Position numbers and translations under genes: made by a program. From positions 434,001 through 498,000 of the forward strand of contig NZ_LXVX01000012.1 of NCBI RefSeq assembly GCF_001650725.1: 64,000 nucleotides of DNA, written 5' to 3'. How positions within the stretch are numbered: position 1 is the first letter of the stretch; every line of letters begins with the position of its first letter. Positions 34,189-43,376 of the stretch are shown here, in pieces. The notes under the pieces are model-generated. The model saw only the letters and a program-made list of their open reading frames with translations, searched no databases and was not told the DNA's origin. Source of the DNA: Sphingobium sp. TCM1. GTDB lineage: Bacteria; Pseudomonadota; Alphaproteobacteria; Sphingomonadales; Sphingomonadaceae.

Positions 34189-35633
34189 TGGCCGTGACGG
34201 GCACGATCCTGGTCGTGGACGACGATCCCGCCATCTGCGTGGTGGTGGGCGAGGCGCTGCGGCGGCAGGGGCACAAGGTCAAGACCGCAGCCTCCATCCG
34301 CGAGCGGTCCGCGCTGATGGACAGTTTCGCGCCTGATGTTCTGATTACCGATGTCATGCTGCCCGATGGCGACGGGCTGGACGGCGTGGCCGAGATTCTG
34401 GCGAACAGGCCGGAACTGAGTGTGATCATCCTGTCGGCGCAGAATACGCTGAACACCGCAATCCGCGCGACCGAGAAGGGCGCGTTTGAATATCTGCCTA
34501 AACCCTTCGATCTCAACGAACTGACCCGCGCCGTCGCCGATGCGCTGGGGATGCGGCACAGCGCGGAGGAAGCGGACGGAGAGGGCGGCCTGCCCCATGA
34601 CGGCCTGCCGCTGGTCGGCCGTTCGCCGGCGATGCAGGAAGTGTATCGGACGATCGCCCGCGTATTGTCCAACGACCTGTCCATCCTGGTGCTGGGCGAA
34701 TCGGGGACGGGCAAGGAACTGGTGGCCGAAGCGATTCACAGCCTGGGCCAGCGCCGCACCAAGCCATTCGTGGCGATCAACATGGCGGCCATTCCGCGCG
34801 AGCTGATCGAAGCAGAACTATTTGGTTATGAGAAAGGAGCGTTCACCGGCGCGCACGCCCGGACCGCCGGAAAGTTCGAACAGGCGCAGGGCGGCACGCT
34901 GTTCCTGGACGAGATCGGCGACATGCCGATGGAGGCGCAGACTCGCTTGTTGCGCGTGCTCCAGTCGGGCGAGGTCACGACGGTCGGCGGGTCGAAGCCG
35001 GTGCGGGTCAATGTCCGCATCATCGCCGCCACAAACAAGGATCTGCCGCTGCTCATCGAGGATGGCCGCTTCCGTCAGGATCTTTATTATCGCCTGAATG
35101 TCGTGCCCATCGCGCTGCCGGCGCTGCGCGAGCGGCGCGAGGACGTGATCCTGTTGGCGCGCCATTTCCTGGAGCGTGCGGCGCAGGAGGGGCTGCCGCG
35201 CAAGACGCTCTCGGACGATGCGGCGCAATTGCTGATGGCCTGGCACTGGCCGGGTAATGTGCGCGAGTTGCAGAACATGATGCAGCGCCTGTCGGTGCTC
35301 ACCCGCGAAAACGTCATTACCGGCGAGATGCTGCGGAACATGCTGCCGATCGACGCCGTGCCGGCAGACTATGCCGCACCCGCCGACCTGCTGGTTAATG
35401 CCGTGCGCGACTGGGCGAAGCGGCAACTGGGCGTGGGCATTGGCCAGCCCCAACGTAGCCTGTATGACGATCTGCTGGCGGTGATCGAGCCGGTCCTGCT
35501 GGAGGAGGTTCTCTCCAGTGTCGATGGCAACCAGATCCGCGCGGCGGCCCTGCTGGGGATCAACCGCAATACGTTGCGCAAGAAGTTGACCGACCATGGC
35601 CTGGACCCTCTCCAGCTGCGGCTGGGGGATTGA
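34185..35633 (+). CDS. ntrC: Nitrogen regulator NtrC (sigma-54 activator)
   Basis: 482-aa NtrC. Receiver domain with acidic VDDD at 11-14 and phosphoacceptor Asp56; AAA+ domain (about 150-390) with Walker A GESGTGKE, an intact GAFTGA sigma-54-contact loop (about 34834-34851), and Walker B LFLDEIGD; C-terminal Fis-type helix-turn-helix with AAALLGINRNTLRKKL. It activates sigma-54 promoters of nitrogen assimilation genes when phosphorylated. Coupled to ntrB; followed after 111 nt by ntrY, a separate promoter being possible there. Confidence 0.97.
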   Translation: MMAVTGTILVVDDDPAICVVVGEALRRQGHKVKTAASIRERSALMDSFAPDVLITDVMLPDGDGLDGVAEILANRPELSVIILSAQNTLNTAIRATEKGAFEYLPKPFDLNELTRAVADALGMRHSAEEADGEGGLPHDGLPLVGRSPAMQEVYRTIARVLSNDLSILVLGESGTGKELVAEAIHSLGQRRTKPFVAINMAAIPRELIEAELFGYEKGAFTGAHARTAGKFEQAQGGTLFLDEIGDMPMEAQTRLLRVLQSGEVTTVGGSKPVRVNVRIIAATNKDLPLLIEDGRFRQDLYYRLNVVPIALPALRERREDVILLARHFLERAAQEGLPRKTLSDDAAQLLMAWHWPGNVRELQNMMQRLSVLTRENVITGEMLRNMLPIDAVPADYAAPADLLVNAVRDWAKRQLGVGIGQPQRSLYDDLLAVIEPVLLEEVLSSVDGNQIRAAALLGINRNTLRKKLTDHGLDPLQLRLGD

Positions 35634-35744
35634 CGGGATTTCGGTGGCAAATCGGGACGAAATGACGACCTGCATCGACCAGCGACATGGCTTGTCCCAA
35701 ATACTGTGTTTGAACGGGCACGGGCTTGTTGTAACAAAGCCACT

Positions 35745-38000
35745 ATGACCGGCGCGACTACCCTTCGCAGGCGGGCCTCCGCATGGCGGAGGCACTTGCC
35801 GCCCTTCCTGCGCAAGGGCCGCCTGGCGCCGCTGGTGGAGGGCGTCACCTTGGCGCTTTTCCTCGGAATGGCAGGTCTGACCTATCATCTCCTGTCGGGC
35901 AGTCGCGAATCCTACACATTGCTGACACCGCCGATCGTGGCGTTGCTGCTGGTGGCGAATCTGGTGCCGGCGATCGCCCTGCTGGTTCTTCTCGGGCGAC
36001 GCGTGGCCAAGCGTCGTGCGGCCCAGTCGGCGATCGGCAGCGACGGGCAGTTGCACGTTCGCCTGGTCGCGATCTTTTCGATCGTGGCCAGCGTGCCGAT
36101 GCTGCTGGTCGTGATCTTCGCCTCGCTGTTGTTTCAATATGGCGTGCAATTCTGGTTCTCGGACAGCGCGCGCGGCATGTTGCAGAATGCCAGTGACCTG
36201 GCGCGCGGCTATTATGAGCAGAATTTGCGCGAAGTGCGGGACGAAACGCTGACCATGGCGGGTGACCTGCGTGACTATCTCAACCAGTCGGAAGTCTCCA
36301 GCCCGCGCTTCGCCGAAGGCTATATCTACCAGGTCGTCACCCGCAAGCTGAACCGGTCCGCGATCATCGAGGTCGGCAAGGACGGCATCGCCCGCACTGC
36401 GGCGACCGTCGATCCGGAAAATCGTCCCGCGTCGGAAATGCTCTCGCCCGAAGCGGTGAAGCGGCTGGCGGCCGGCGAGGATATCGTGGTCCAGGCCCGC
36501 CCCAACCAGGTCGAGGCGGTGACGCTGCTCTATCCCAATTCCAAAATCTATCTCTACGCCACCCGCAATGCCGGCACCTCTTCGTTCAGCAATGTGACGC
36601 AGGCGCAGAAGGTGCTGGCCGATTATGACATCTTCTCGGCTCAGTCACGCGCGCTCCAGTTGCGGTTCAACATCGCCCTGTTCGTCGGTTCGCTGCTGCT
36701 GGTGGGAATTGCGGTCTACATCGCGCTCGCGGTCGCCGACTGGATGGTGCGCCCGGTCAACGAACTGGTGACGGCGGCGCGGCGCATCACCGCGGGCGAC
36801 CTGTCGGCGCGCGTCACCAGTCCGCAGAGCCGGGACGAGATCGGCACACTGGCGGCCGCATTCAATCGCATGACCCAGCGGCTGGAGGCCCAGACCGGCG
36901 CCCTGGTCGCGGCCAACAGCCAGCTGGACGAACGCCGCGCCTTCATCGAGGCGATCTTGTCGGGCGTCAGCGCAGGGGTGCTGTCGGTCGATCTCCAGGG
37001 CGTGATCCTGCTGCTCAACAGCTCCGCCGCCGCGATCCTGGTCGAGGAGGGGGATGATCCGGTCGGTCGCCCGCTGGCGGACGTGTCGCCCGAACTGGCG
37101 GAGTTCGTCGAATCCGAGGAAGCGGCTGGCATCGTCCAGGTGCGCGCCCATGGTGATCTGCGCACGCTGGCCGTCAAGCTCGCGCAGGACGCGTCGCGCC
37201 ATATCCTGACCTTCGACGACATCACCCAGCAGCTGTCCGACCAGCGCCGCGCCGCATGGTCCGACGTTGCGCGCCGCATCGCCCATGAGATCAAGAATCC
37301 GCTGACGCCGATCCAGCTCGCCGCCGAGCGGCTCCAGCGCCGTTATGCCGATGAAATCACGAGCGACAAGGCGACCTTCACCCGCCTGACCGGCACGATC
37401 GTGCGGCAGGTGGGCGATCTGCGTCGGATCGTCGACGAATTTTCGTCCTTCGCGCGGATGCCCAAGCCGGTGTTCCGGCGCGAGGCGATCGGCGACATCG
37501 CCCGTCATGCGCTGTTCCTGCACGAGGTGGCGCACCCCGACATCCGTTTCGAATATTCGGCGGATGCCGAGGAAATGGACCTGGTCTGCGATCGGCGCCA
37601 GCTGGGCCAGGCGCTGACGAATATTGTCAAGAATGCAGTGGAAGCCATTGAACCAAAAACGGTTCCGGACGAAGGAGGGCCGCGTGGCCATGTCCGGATG
37701 CGGCTCATGCGGGACGGAGACGACCTGTTGATCAGCGTGCGGGACGACGGCATCGGCCTGCCGCCCGAACGCGAACGAATATTGGAACCCTATATGACGA
37801 CGCGGTCCAAGGGGACGGGTCTTGGCCTGGCGATCGTCAAGAAGATTGTCGAGGAGCATCTGGGAGAGATCCGCTTCGACGATGCCGAAGGTGGCGGCGC
37901 GTGCGTGACCCTGCGGTTCGCCGCCGGCGCGCTGGAAAAACTGGAAGAAGGGCAGGTGATAACCCTGCCCAAAGGAAAAGTGACGGCCAATGGCGCTTGA
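35745..38000 (+). CDS. ntrY: Membrane sensor kinase NtrY
   Basis: 751-aa sensor kinase. Three transmembrane helices lie within residues 25-125, then a periplasmic region (about 125-300), a fourth helix (about 305-330), a HAMP domain, PAS, HisKA with [14 protein letters not shown] (His514), and HATPase_c with IVKNAVEAI and GTGLGLAIVKKI. The architecture is standard for NtrY, which senses nitrogen or redox state and pairs with NtrX. I use the ATG at 35745 (MTGATTL); a GTG at 35706 would add 13 residues of low likeness. It overlaps ntrX by 11 nt. Confidence 0.95.
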   Translation: MTGATTLRRRASAWRRHLPPFLRKGRLAPLVEGVTLALFLGMAGLTYHLLSGSRESYTLLTPPIVALLLVANLVPAIALLVLLGRRVAKRRAAQSAIGSDGQLHVRLVAIFSIVASVPMLLVVIFASLLFQYGVQFWFSDSARGMLQNASDLARGYYEQNLREVRDETLTMAGDLRDYLNQSEVSSPRFAEGYIYQVVTRKLNRSAIIEVGKDGIARTAATVDPENRPASEMLSPEAVKRLAAGEDIVVQARPNQVEAVTLLYPNSKIYLYATRNAGTSSFSNVTQAQKVLADYDIFSAQSRALQLRFNIALFVGSLLLVGIAVYIALAVADWMVRPVNELVTAARRITAGDLSARVTSPQSRDEIGTLAAAFNRMTQRLEAQTGALVAANSQLDERRAFIEAILSGVSAGVLSVDLQGVILLLNSSAAAILVEEGDDPVGRPLADVSPELAEFVESEEAAGIVQVRAHGDLRTLAVKLAQDASRHILTFDDITQQLSDQRRAAWSDVARRIAHEIKNPLTPIQLAAERLQRRYADEITSDKATFTRLTGTIVRQVGDLRRIVDEFSSFARMPKPVFRREAIGDIARHALFLHEVAHPDIRFEYSADAEEMDLVCDRRQLGQALTNIVKNAVEAIEPKTVPDEGGPRGHVRMRLMRDGDDLLISVRDDGIGLPPERERILEPYMTTRSKGTGLGLAIVKKIVEEHLGEIRFDDAEGGGACVTLRFAAGALEKLEEGQVITLPKGKVTANGA

Positions 38001-39360
38001 TATTCTGATTGTGGACGATGAAGAGGATATTCGCGATCTGGTCGCGGGCGTCCTGGAAGACGAAGGCTTCACCACCCGCACCGCCGCCAACAGCGACAGC
38101 GCGATCGATGCGCTGGATTCGCGCCGCCCTTCGCTCGTGCTGCTCGACGTCTGGCTCCAGGGATCGCGGATGGACGGGCTGGAATTGCTGGACGAGATCA
38201 AGCGTCGCGACCCTAGCATCCCGGTGCTGATGATTTCGGGGCACGGCAATATCGATACAGCCGTCGCCGCCATCCGCAAGGGCGCGGCCGATTTCATCGA
38301 AAAGCCGTTCGAGGCCGACCGGCTGCTCCATCTTGTCGCCCGCGCAACGGAGACGGAGCGGCTGCGGCGGGAGAACCAGGTGCTGCGGGCGCGTTTCGGC
38401 CAGGATGACGAGCTGACCGGCACGTCGGCGGCGATCAACAGCGTTCGCGCCACGATCAAGAAGGTCGCCGGAACCGGCAGTCGCGTGTTGATCTCCGGCC
38501 CCGCCGGCGTTGGCAAGGAAGTCGCCGCGCGGATGCTCCACAGCTGGAGCGGCCGCGCGGATTCGCCCTTCATCATTGTCGCCGCCGCGCGGATGGACCC
38601 CGATCGGGTGGAGGAGGAACTGTTCGGCCTGGAAGACCCCAGCGGCCTGGTGCGCCCCGGCTTCCTGGAGCAGTCGCATGGCGGCACCCTCTATCTCGAC
38701 GAAATCGCCGACATGCCGCTGACGACGCAGGGCAAGATCCTGCGCGTGCTGACTGACCAGAGCTTCACCCGCGTCGGCGGCCAGCGGCAGGTCAAAGTTG
38801 ATGTGCGGGTGATTTCCTCGACCGCGCTCAACCTGGCGACGGAAATCGAGGAACGACGTTTCCGTGAGGATCTCTTCTATCGCCTCAACGTCGTCCCGCT
38901 CGCCATCCCGCCCTTGTCCGAGCGCCGCGACGACATTCCGCCGCTGGTCGAACATTATCTCGCCCGCTTCGCCGCTGACCGACGCGTACCGCCGCCGGAA
39001 ATCGCCAGCGACGCGATGGCCGCGCTCCAGGCCAATGAATGGCCCGGCAATGTCCGGCAACTGCGTAATGTCATCGAACGCACGATGATCCTGGCGCCGG
39101 GCGACCGGATCGGCCGGATCGAGCTGGACATGCTGCCGCCTGAACTGACCAGCGGCGGCGGCGGGGAGGGGATCGGCCAGTCCGCCATCATGGGCGCCCC
39201 GCTGCGCGAGGCACGCGAGAGTTTCGAGCGCGAATATCTGCGCATCCAGATCCGCCGCTTTTCCGGCAATATCTCGCGCACGGCCACTTTCATCGGCATG
39301 GAGCGATCGGCGCTGCACCGAAAATTGAAGCTGCTGGGGATCACCGAAGGCAAGGAATAG
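37990..39360 (+). CDS. ntrX: Response regulator NtrX
   Basis: 456-aa NtrC-family regulator. Receiver with acidic DDEED near 9-13 and phosphoacceptor Asp53 in LLDVWLQGSRMDG (a family-typical insert). The AAA+ domain has Walker A GPAGVGKE and Walker B LYLDEIAD, and the C-terminal helix-turn-helix has SRTATFIGMERSALHRKL. The GAFTGA loop found in NtrC is absent: after ELFG the sequence reads LEDPSGLVRPGF (38625-38660). It therefore probably cannot activate sigma-54 in the usual manner and may act with sigma-70 or as a repressor, as suggested for other alphaproteobacterial NtrX proteins. Coupled to ntrY. Confidence 0.95.
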   Translation: MALDILIVDDEEDIRDLVAGVLEDEGFTTRTAANSDSAIDALDSRRPSLVLLDVWLQGSRMDGLELLDEIKRRDPSIPVLMISGHGNIDTAVAAIRKGAADFIEKPFEADRLLHLVARATETERLRRENQVLRARFGQDDELTGTSAAINSVRATIKKVAGTGSRVLISGPAGVGKEVAARMLHSWSGRADSPFIIVAAARMDPDRVEEELFGLEDPSGLVRPGFLEQSHGGTLYLDEIADMPLTTQGKILRVLTDQSFTRVGGQRQVKVDVRVISSTALNLATEIEERRFREDLFYRLNVVPLAIPPLSERRDDIPPLVEHYLARFAADRRVPPPEIASDAMAALQANEWPGNVRQLRNVIERTMILAPGDRIGRIELDMLPPELTSGGGGEGIGQSAIMGAPLREARESFEREYLRIQIRRFSGNISRTATFIGMERSALHRKLKLLGITEGKE

Positions 39361-39439
39361 CGCGGGTCTGGTCGATCCGCGGCGGAATTTGGCCAAGGCA
39401 TATCTCGACCATGGACGCCTCTTCGCAATTGCGGTAGAA

Positions 39440-39468
39440 CTGCCCCCGCCTCCGGTGCGCGGGGGCAG
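39440..39468 (+). terminator. Strong hairpin between ntrX and hfq
   Basis: CTGCCCCCGC (39440-39449) and GCGGGGGCAG (39459-39468) form a perfect 10-bp GC-rich stem with a 9-nt loop. No U-tract follows. It may be an ntrX-operon terminator acting with Rho, or part of the hfq leader. A second small hairpin, GCGGG-TAACGT-CCCGC at 39497-39512, lies 25 nt before the hfq start. Confidence 0.45.
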
Positions 39469-39537
39469 GCAAGACATCCTGCTTAAGGGTGCGAGAGCGG
39501 GTAACGTCCCGCCAAGAATACAGGACTGGCGACGACC

Positions 39538-40020
39538 ATGGCCGATAAAGTGAACAATCTTCAGGATATTTTCCTGAACAGCCTGCGCAAGAGCAAGACC
39601 CCGGTGACCATGTTTCTGGTCAAGGGCGTGAAGTTGCAGGGCATCATCACCTGGTTCGACAATTTCTCCGTGCTGCTGCGCCGCGACGGCCAGTCGCAGC
39701 TGGTGTATAAGCACGCAATCTCGACCGTGATGCCGGCCCAGTCGATGGACCTGACCGACCTGCGTAAATCGAGCGAAAGCAATGGCAAGCCCAAGCTGTT
39801 GCAGGAAATCTTCCTGTCCGCGGTCCGCAAATCGGGCAGCCCGGTGACGATGTTTCTGGTGAACGGCGTCATGCTTCAGGGCGAGATCGCCGCCTTCGAC
39901 CTTTTCTGCATGTTGCTCGAACGCGACGGCATGGTGCAGCTCGTCTACAAGCACGCCATTTCGACGGTCCAGCCGCTCCACGCGCTCGACCTGACCGGCG
40001 AGAACGAACAGGACGATTGA
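39538..40020 (+). CDS. hfq: RNA chaperone Hfq with two fused Sm repeats
   Basis: 160-aa protein made of two Hfq-like Sm domains: repeat 1 at about 8-67 and repeat 2 at about 87-146, joined by a linker of about 19 residues. Each has Sm1 and Sm2 motifs ending YKHAISTV. Normal Hfq is a single repeat of about 80-100 residues forming hexamers; here three chains could make one pseudo-hexamer. Proximal-face residues Gln, Phe, Lys and His are kept in repeat 1 (Q9, F43, K58, H59) and repeat 2 (Q89, F123, K138, H139). Repeat 2 has Met112 where repeat 1 has Lys32 (E. coli Lys31, distal face), and Gly100 in place of Lys20 in the basic rim. The C-terminal tail is short. hflX follows 65 nt later. Confidence 0.97.
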   Translation: MADKVNNLQDIFLNSLRKSKTPVTMFLVKGVKLQGIITWFDNFSVLLRRDGQSQLVYKHAISTVMPAQSMDLTDLRKSSESNGKPKLLQEIFLSAVRKSGSPVTMFLVNGVMLQGEIAAFDLFCMLLERDGMVQLVYKHAISTVQPLHALDLTGENEQDD

Positions 40021-40085
40021 TCCTTTCCGCCGCGCGTCGGTTCCGTTGCAGTGGACCGGCGCGCGGCGAGGTGCTTTAAGCCGCC

Positions 40086-41420
40086 ATGGCCATATTCAAC
40101 CGCGACTCCGATGACGAGGTGGCGCGCGGCGCGCGCGCCGTCGTCGTCCATGCCGAAACCCATGGTGCAGATCGCCGCGACAGCGATGCGCGGCTGGAGG
40201 AGGCGCGCGGACTCGCGCTTGCCATCGGCATCGACGTGCGCGCGGCCCAGGCTTTTCGCGTCCGCGACCGCAAGCCGGCCACCTTGTTCGGCAGCGGACA
40301 GGTCGATCAGATCGCGACGCTGGTCAGGCAGGAAGATGCCGAGCTGGTCATCGTCGACAACAGCCTGTCGCCGGTACAGCAGAGCAATCTTGAAAAGGCG
40401 TGCGAGGCGAAGGTCATCGACCGAACCGGCCTGATCCTCGAAATCTTCGGCGAGCGCGCCGCCACCAATGAGGGGCGGCTCCAGGTCGAGCTGGCCCATC
40501 TCGATTATCAGGCCGGGCGCCTGGTGCGCAGCTGGACCCATCTGGAGCGACAGCGCGGTGGCTTCGGCTTCCTCGGCGGCCCCGGCGAAACCCAGATCGA
40601 GGCGGATCGCCGCATGATCCGAGACCGCATGGCCAAGATTCGCCGTGAACTGGACCAGGTTACGCGGACCCGCGGACTCCACCGCGCCCGGCGCCAGCGC
40701 GCGCCCTGGCCGGTGATCGCGCTGGTCGGCTACACCAATGCCGGGAAGTCGACGCTCTTCAATCGGCTGACGGGCGCGGACGTCATGGCGGAAGACCTGC
40801 TATTCGCCACGCTTGATCCGACCATGCGCCAGATATCGCTCCCCGGCCTCGACAAGGCGATCCTGTCCGATACGGTGGGGTTCGTTTCCGACCTTCCGAC
40901 CCAGTTGATCGCGGCCTTCCGCGCGACGCTGGAGGAAGTCCTGTCGGCCGACCTTATCGTCCATGTTCGCGACATCGCCCATCCCGATACCGAAGCACAG
41001 CGCGATGACGTGCTGGATGTGCTCGGCGAACTGGGCGTTGCCGGGGAGGCGGCGCTGGAGCGGGCGGAAGGCGAGCCGGATGCGCCACCGATCATCGAAG
41101 CCTGGAACAAGCTCGACCTGCTGGGCGAGGAGGATGGGGCGCTGATCCGTGAACAGGCCGCGCGACGGGATGATGTCGTGATCCTGTCGGCGCTGACGGG
41201 TGAAGGCGTCGACGCGCTACAGCGCACGATCAGCGACCGCATGACGCGCGGCGCAAAAGTTTATGGCCTGCGCATCCCGGTATCCGACGGCGCGGCGCTT
41301 GCCTGGTTGCACGAACATGGCGAAGTGCTCTCGACCATCATGGAAGATGAGGAAACGCGCATCGACGTGCGCCTTTCCGACGCCGCGTTCGCCCGTTTTA
41401 CCAAGCGGGGGCAGGGGTAG
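40086..41420 (+). CDS. hflX: Ribosome-associated GTPase HflX
   Basis: 444-aa HflX GTPase, which rescues or splits stalled ribosomes during stress. The N-terminal glycine-rich HflX domain includes FGSGQVDQI and the FGFLGGPGETQIE segment; the G domain has G1 GYTNAGKST, G3 DTVGFVSDLP and G4 NKLD. Length is typical. Its place after hfq is widely conserved. The stop is followed by an inverted repeat (41431-41459) before the convergent TPR-like gene. Confidence 0.96.
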   Translation: MAIFNRDSDDEVARGARAVVVHAETHGADRRDSDARLEEARGLALAIGIDVRAAQAFRVRDRKPATLFGSGQVDQIATLVRQEDAELVIVDNSLSPVQQSNLEKACEAKVIDRTGLILEIFGERAATNEGRLQVELAHLDYQAGRLVRSWTHLERQRGGFGFLGGPGETQIEADRRMIRDRMAKIRRELDQVTRTRGLHRARRQRAPWPVIALVGYTNAGKSTLFNRLTGADVMAEDLLFATLDPTMRQISLPGLDKAILSDTVGFVSDLPTQLIAAFRATLEEVLSADLIVHVRDIAHPDTEAQRDDVLDVLGELGVAGEAALERAEGEPDAPPIIEAWNKLDLLGEEDGALIREQAARRDDVVILSALTGEGVDALQRTISDRMTRGAKVYGLRIPVSDGAALAWLHEHGEVLSTIMEDEETRIDVRLSDAAFARFTKRGQG

Positions 41421-41430
41421 CATTTACGGG

Positions 41431-41459
41431 CGGACGCGCGCCGCTGGATAGGGCGTCCG
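41431..41459. terminator. Inverted repeat between convergent hflX and TPR-like gene
   Basis: CGGACGC (41431-41437) pairs with GCGTCCG (41453-41459), loop 15 nt, located 11 nt after the hflX stop and 40 nt before the end of the convergent gene. No T-tract; a candidate end signal by position only. Confidence 0.3.
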
Positions 41460-41499
41460 GCAGCGGAGACAATGTCCCCGCCGCCGGAATTCTTCCGTA

Positions 41500-42030
41500 T
41501 CAGATCAGCGCCTTTTCAACGACCGACACTGCCTGGTCCAGAGGCTTGGCGCGGTCGCAGTCGCTACCGCACTTTTCCTGCTGGTAACGCAGTTTCTGGA
41601 GAATGTCGCGAGCGGCATCTCTGTTACCCAGGCGGATTTCCGCCAGGGCCAGGCCCGACATGGCGCCGGGATGCCCATTGCGTCCTGTATATAGACTTTG
41701 TTCAAAATAGCGCCGTGCCGCTTCCGCGTCGTTCAGGCCGAGCTTCGCGACGCCCTTCAGGAAACGGACCTGCCGGCTGCTGGTCTTGCCAATCAGCGAA
41801 CCGAGCAACTTGTCTGCTTCGGCAAAATTGCCGCTCGCGATGAACCCCTGCGCCCTTTGCATGTCGCGGCCCGGTATCGAGGCGGAAGGGCCAGCGAAAT
41901 CATAGGACGCGTAGCCCGTAACAGGCTGGACCATCGGCGTGAATGGGGATTGCGTGATGCTTCCGCTGGTCTGCGCGTAAGCAGGCACGACAAAAACACA
42001 GAAGGCGGAGAGCAGGGACGTCCAGCGCAT
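41500..42030 (-). CDS. Exported TPR-like repeat protein, function unknown
   Basis: 176-aa secreted protein: signal peptide MRWTSLLSAFCVFVVPAYAQ, a Pro/Ser-rich segment, then helical TPR-like repeats (about 70-150) such as FIASGNFAEADKLLGSLIG and GMSGLALAEIRLGNRDAAR-type units. Two cysteines near the C-terminus (KCGSDC) could form a disulfide. The ATG at 42030 is chosen because TGGAGG lies 8 nt upstream; in-frame ATGs at 42045 and 42078 lack this and would spoil the signal peptide. Likely a periplasmic scaffold protein; no specific family recognised. Confidence 0.8.
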   Translation of the reverse strand: MRWTSLLSAFCVFVVPAYAQTSGSITQSPFTPMVQPVTGYASYDFAGPSASIPGRDMQRAQGFIASGNFAEADKLLGSLIGKTSSRQVRFLKGVAKLGLNDAEAARRYFEQSLYTGRNGHPGAMSGLALAEIRLGNRDAARDILQKLRYQQEKCGSDCDRAKPLDQAVSVVEKALI

Positions 42031-42120
42031 AGCATGATCCTCCATCAGACAAGGAAAAGCTATCGCGATCGCAAGCACTTGTCAAATTGCATTGCAATGA
42101 AGGACTTTTCGGCAGCCGGC

Positions 42121-42600
42121 CTAGAGGTCGCGATACATGACGAGAGCGTCGCTATAAACGCCGCCGGGGAGAAGGAATGCGCCGGGCAATCGGCCGACGA
42201 TGGCAAAGCCCATGGCCTGCCACAATGCGACGGCGCGGCTGTTGGTCGCGATCACGAAGTTGAACTGCATCGCGCGAAAACCCATGTCGCGCGCCAGGTC
42301 GAGGGATGCGGCGCACATGCGTCGCGCGATGCCGCGTCCGGTTGCGTCCTGCGCCACGACATAGCCGGCATTGGCTACATGGCCGCCGCCGCCGGCCTGG
42401 TTGGCGCGGATGTAGAAGAGGCCGAGCACCCGGCCATCCTCCTCAAACACCCGCACGGTCCGGTCGGGCGCGAGCCAGAGCGCGAGCGTGGCCTCGCGGC
42501 TCATGTCGCGGGGGATGGCCAGCGTCTCGCCCGCACGGATCACAGGCTCCAGGATCGCCCAGATGGCGTCATGATCCGCCGTCGCGACGCGGCGGATCAT
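42121..42600 (-). CDS. GNAT family N-acetyltransferase
   Basis: 159-aa GCN5-related acetyltransferase: N-terminal IRRVATADHDAIWAIL, the LGLFYIRANQAG strand, the acetyl-CoA motif A region YVVAQDATGRGIARRM, and the C-terminal ALWQAMGFAIVGRLPGAF. Start at ATG 42600 overlaps the mazG stop by 4 nt; the longer frame to 43026 is a shadow of mazG. Substrate cannot be deduced. Probably co-transcribed with mazG. Confidence 0.9.
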   Translation of the reverse strand: MIRRVATADHDAIWAILEPVIRAGETLAIPRDMSREATLALWLAPDRTVRVFEEDGRVLGLFYIRANQAGGGGHVANAGYVVAQDATGRGIARRMCAASLDLARDMGFRAMQFNFVIATNSRAVALWQAMGFAIVGRLPGAFLLPGGVYSDALVMYRDL

Positions 42601-43376
42601 TCCGTCTTTTCCCGCCGCTTGGCCTGTTGCCACAAGGCTTCCTTGTCGTCGAGCGACAGGCCGGCAAAGGCATCGCCCGCCAGTTGCTCCATCGTCCGGA
42701 AGCGGCGATCGAACTTGCCGTTGGCCTTGCGCAGCGCGACTTCCGGATCGACCTTGAGATGGCGTGCGAGGTTGACCACGACGAAGAGCAGGTCGCCAAT
42801 CTCCTCTTCCCGCGCGTCCTGGTCCTCGGCCTCGCGGACTTCGTCCAGTTCCTCGAAGATCTTGTCGATCACGCCGACCGTGTCGGGCCAGTCGAATCCG
42901 GTCCGCGCCGCGCGATTCTGCAACTTTTCCGCCCGCACCAGCGCGGGCAGGGTGATCGCGACTCCGGCCAGCGCGCTCGGGTCCGGCTCCTTCTCGGCGC
43001 GCTCGGCAGCCTTGATGACTTCCCACTGGGCATGACCATCCTCACGGCGCGCGCCCTCGCCGAATACATGGGGGTGGCGCCGGATCATCTTCTGGGTGAT
43101 CGCGTCGATCACATCCTGCAGGGCGAAATGGCCGGCCTGTTCGGCCATGCGGCTGTGGAACGCCACCTGGAGCAGCAGGTCGCCCAGTTCATCGCGCAGC
43201 GCCGCCATATCCTCACGCTCGATCGCATCGGCGACCTCATAGGCTTCCTCGATCGTGTAGGGTGCGATCGACGCGAAATCCTGTTCTATGTCCCATGGAC
43301 AACCCGTGTCGGGATCGCGCAGCCTGGCCATGACCTTGGCGAGTGGCATGATGTCGGCGGGACTTGCGTTGGACAT
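42597..43376 (-). CDS. mazG: Nucleoside triphosphate pyrophosphohydrolase MazG
   Basis: 259-aa MazG hydrolysing NTPs to NMPs and pyrophosphate (house-cleaning). Two MazG repeats are visible: the first with LRDPDTGCPWDIEQDF, IEEAYEVADAI and ELGDLLLQVAFH, the second with KIFEELDEVREAE and EIGDLLFVVVNLARHL. Acidic metal ligands EExxE and ExxD are present in both. Length is like E. coli MazG (263 aa). A 161-nt gap upstream, with an AT-rich patch around 43447-43490, may hold its promoter. Confidence 0.95.
   Translation of the reverse strand: MSNASPADIMPLAKVMARLRDPDTGCPWDIEQDFASIAPYTIEEAYEVADAIEREDMAALRDELGDLLLQVAFHSRMAEQAGHFALQDVIDAITQKMIRRHPHVFGEGARREDGHAQWEVIKAAERAEKEPDPSALAGVAITLPALVRAEKLQNRAARTGFDWPDTVGVIDKIFEELDEVREAEDQDAREEEIGDLLFVVVNLARHLKVDPEVALRKANGKFDRRFRTMEQLAGDAFAGLSLDDKEALWQQAKRREKTE

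Noticed and set aside
37837..39981. 714-codon - strand frame opposite ntrX and hfq
   Set aside because: Antisense to well-supported ntrX and hfq; no recognisable domain.
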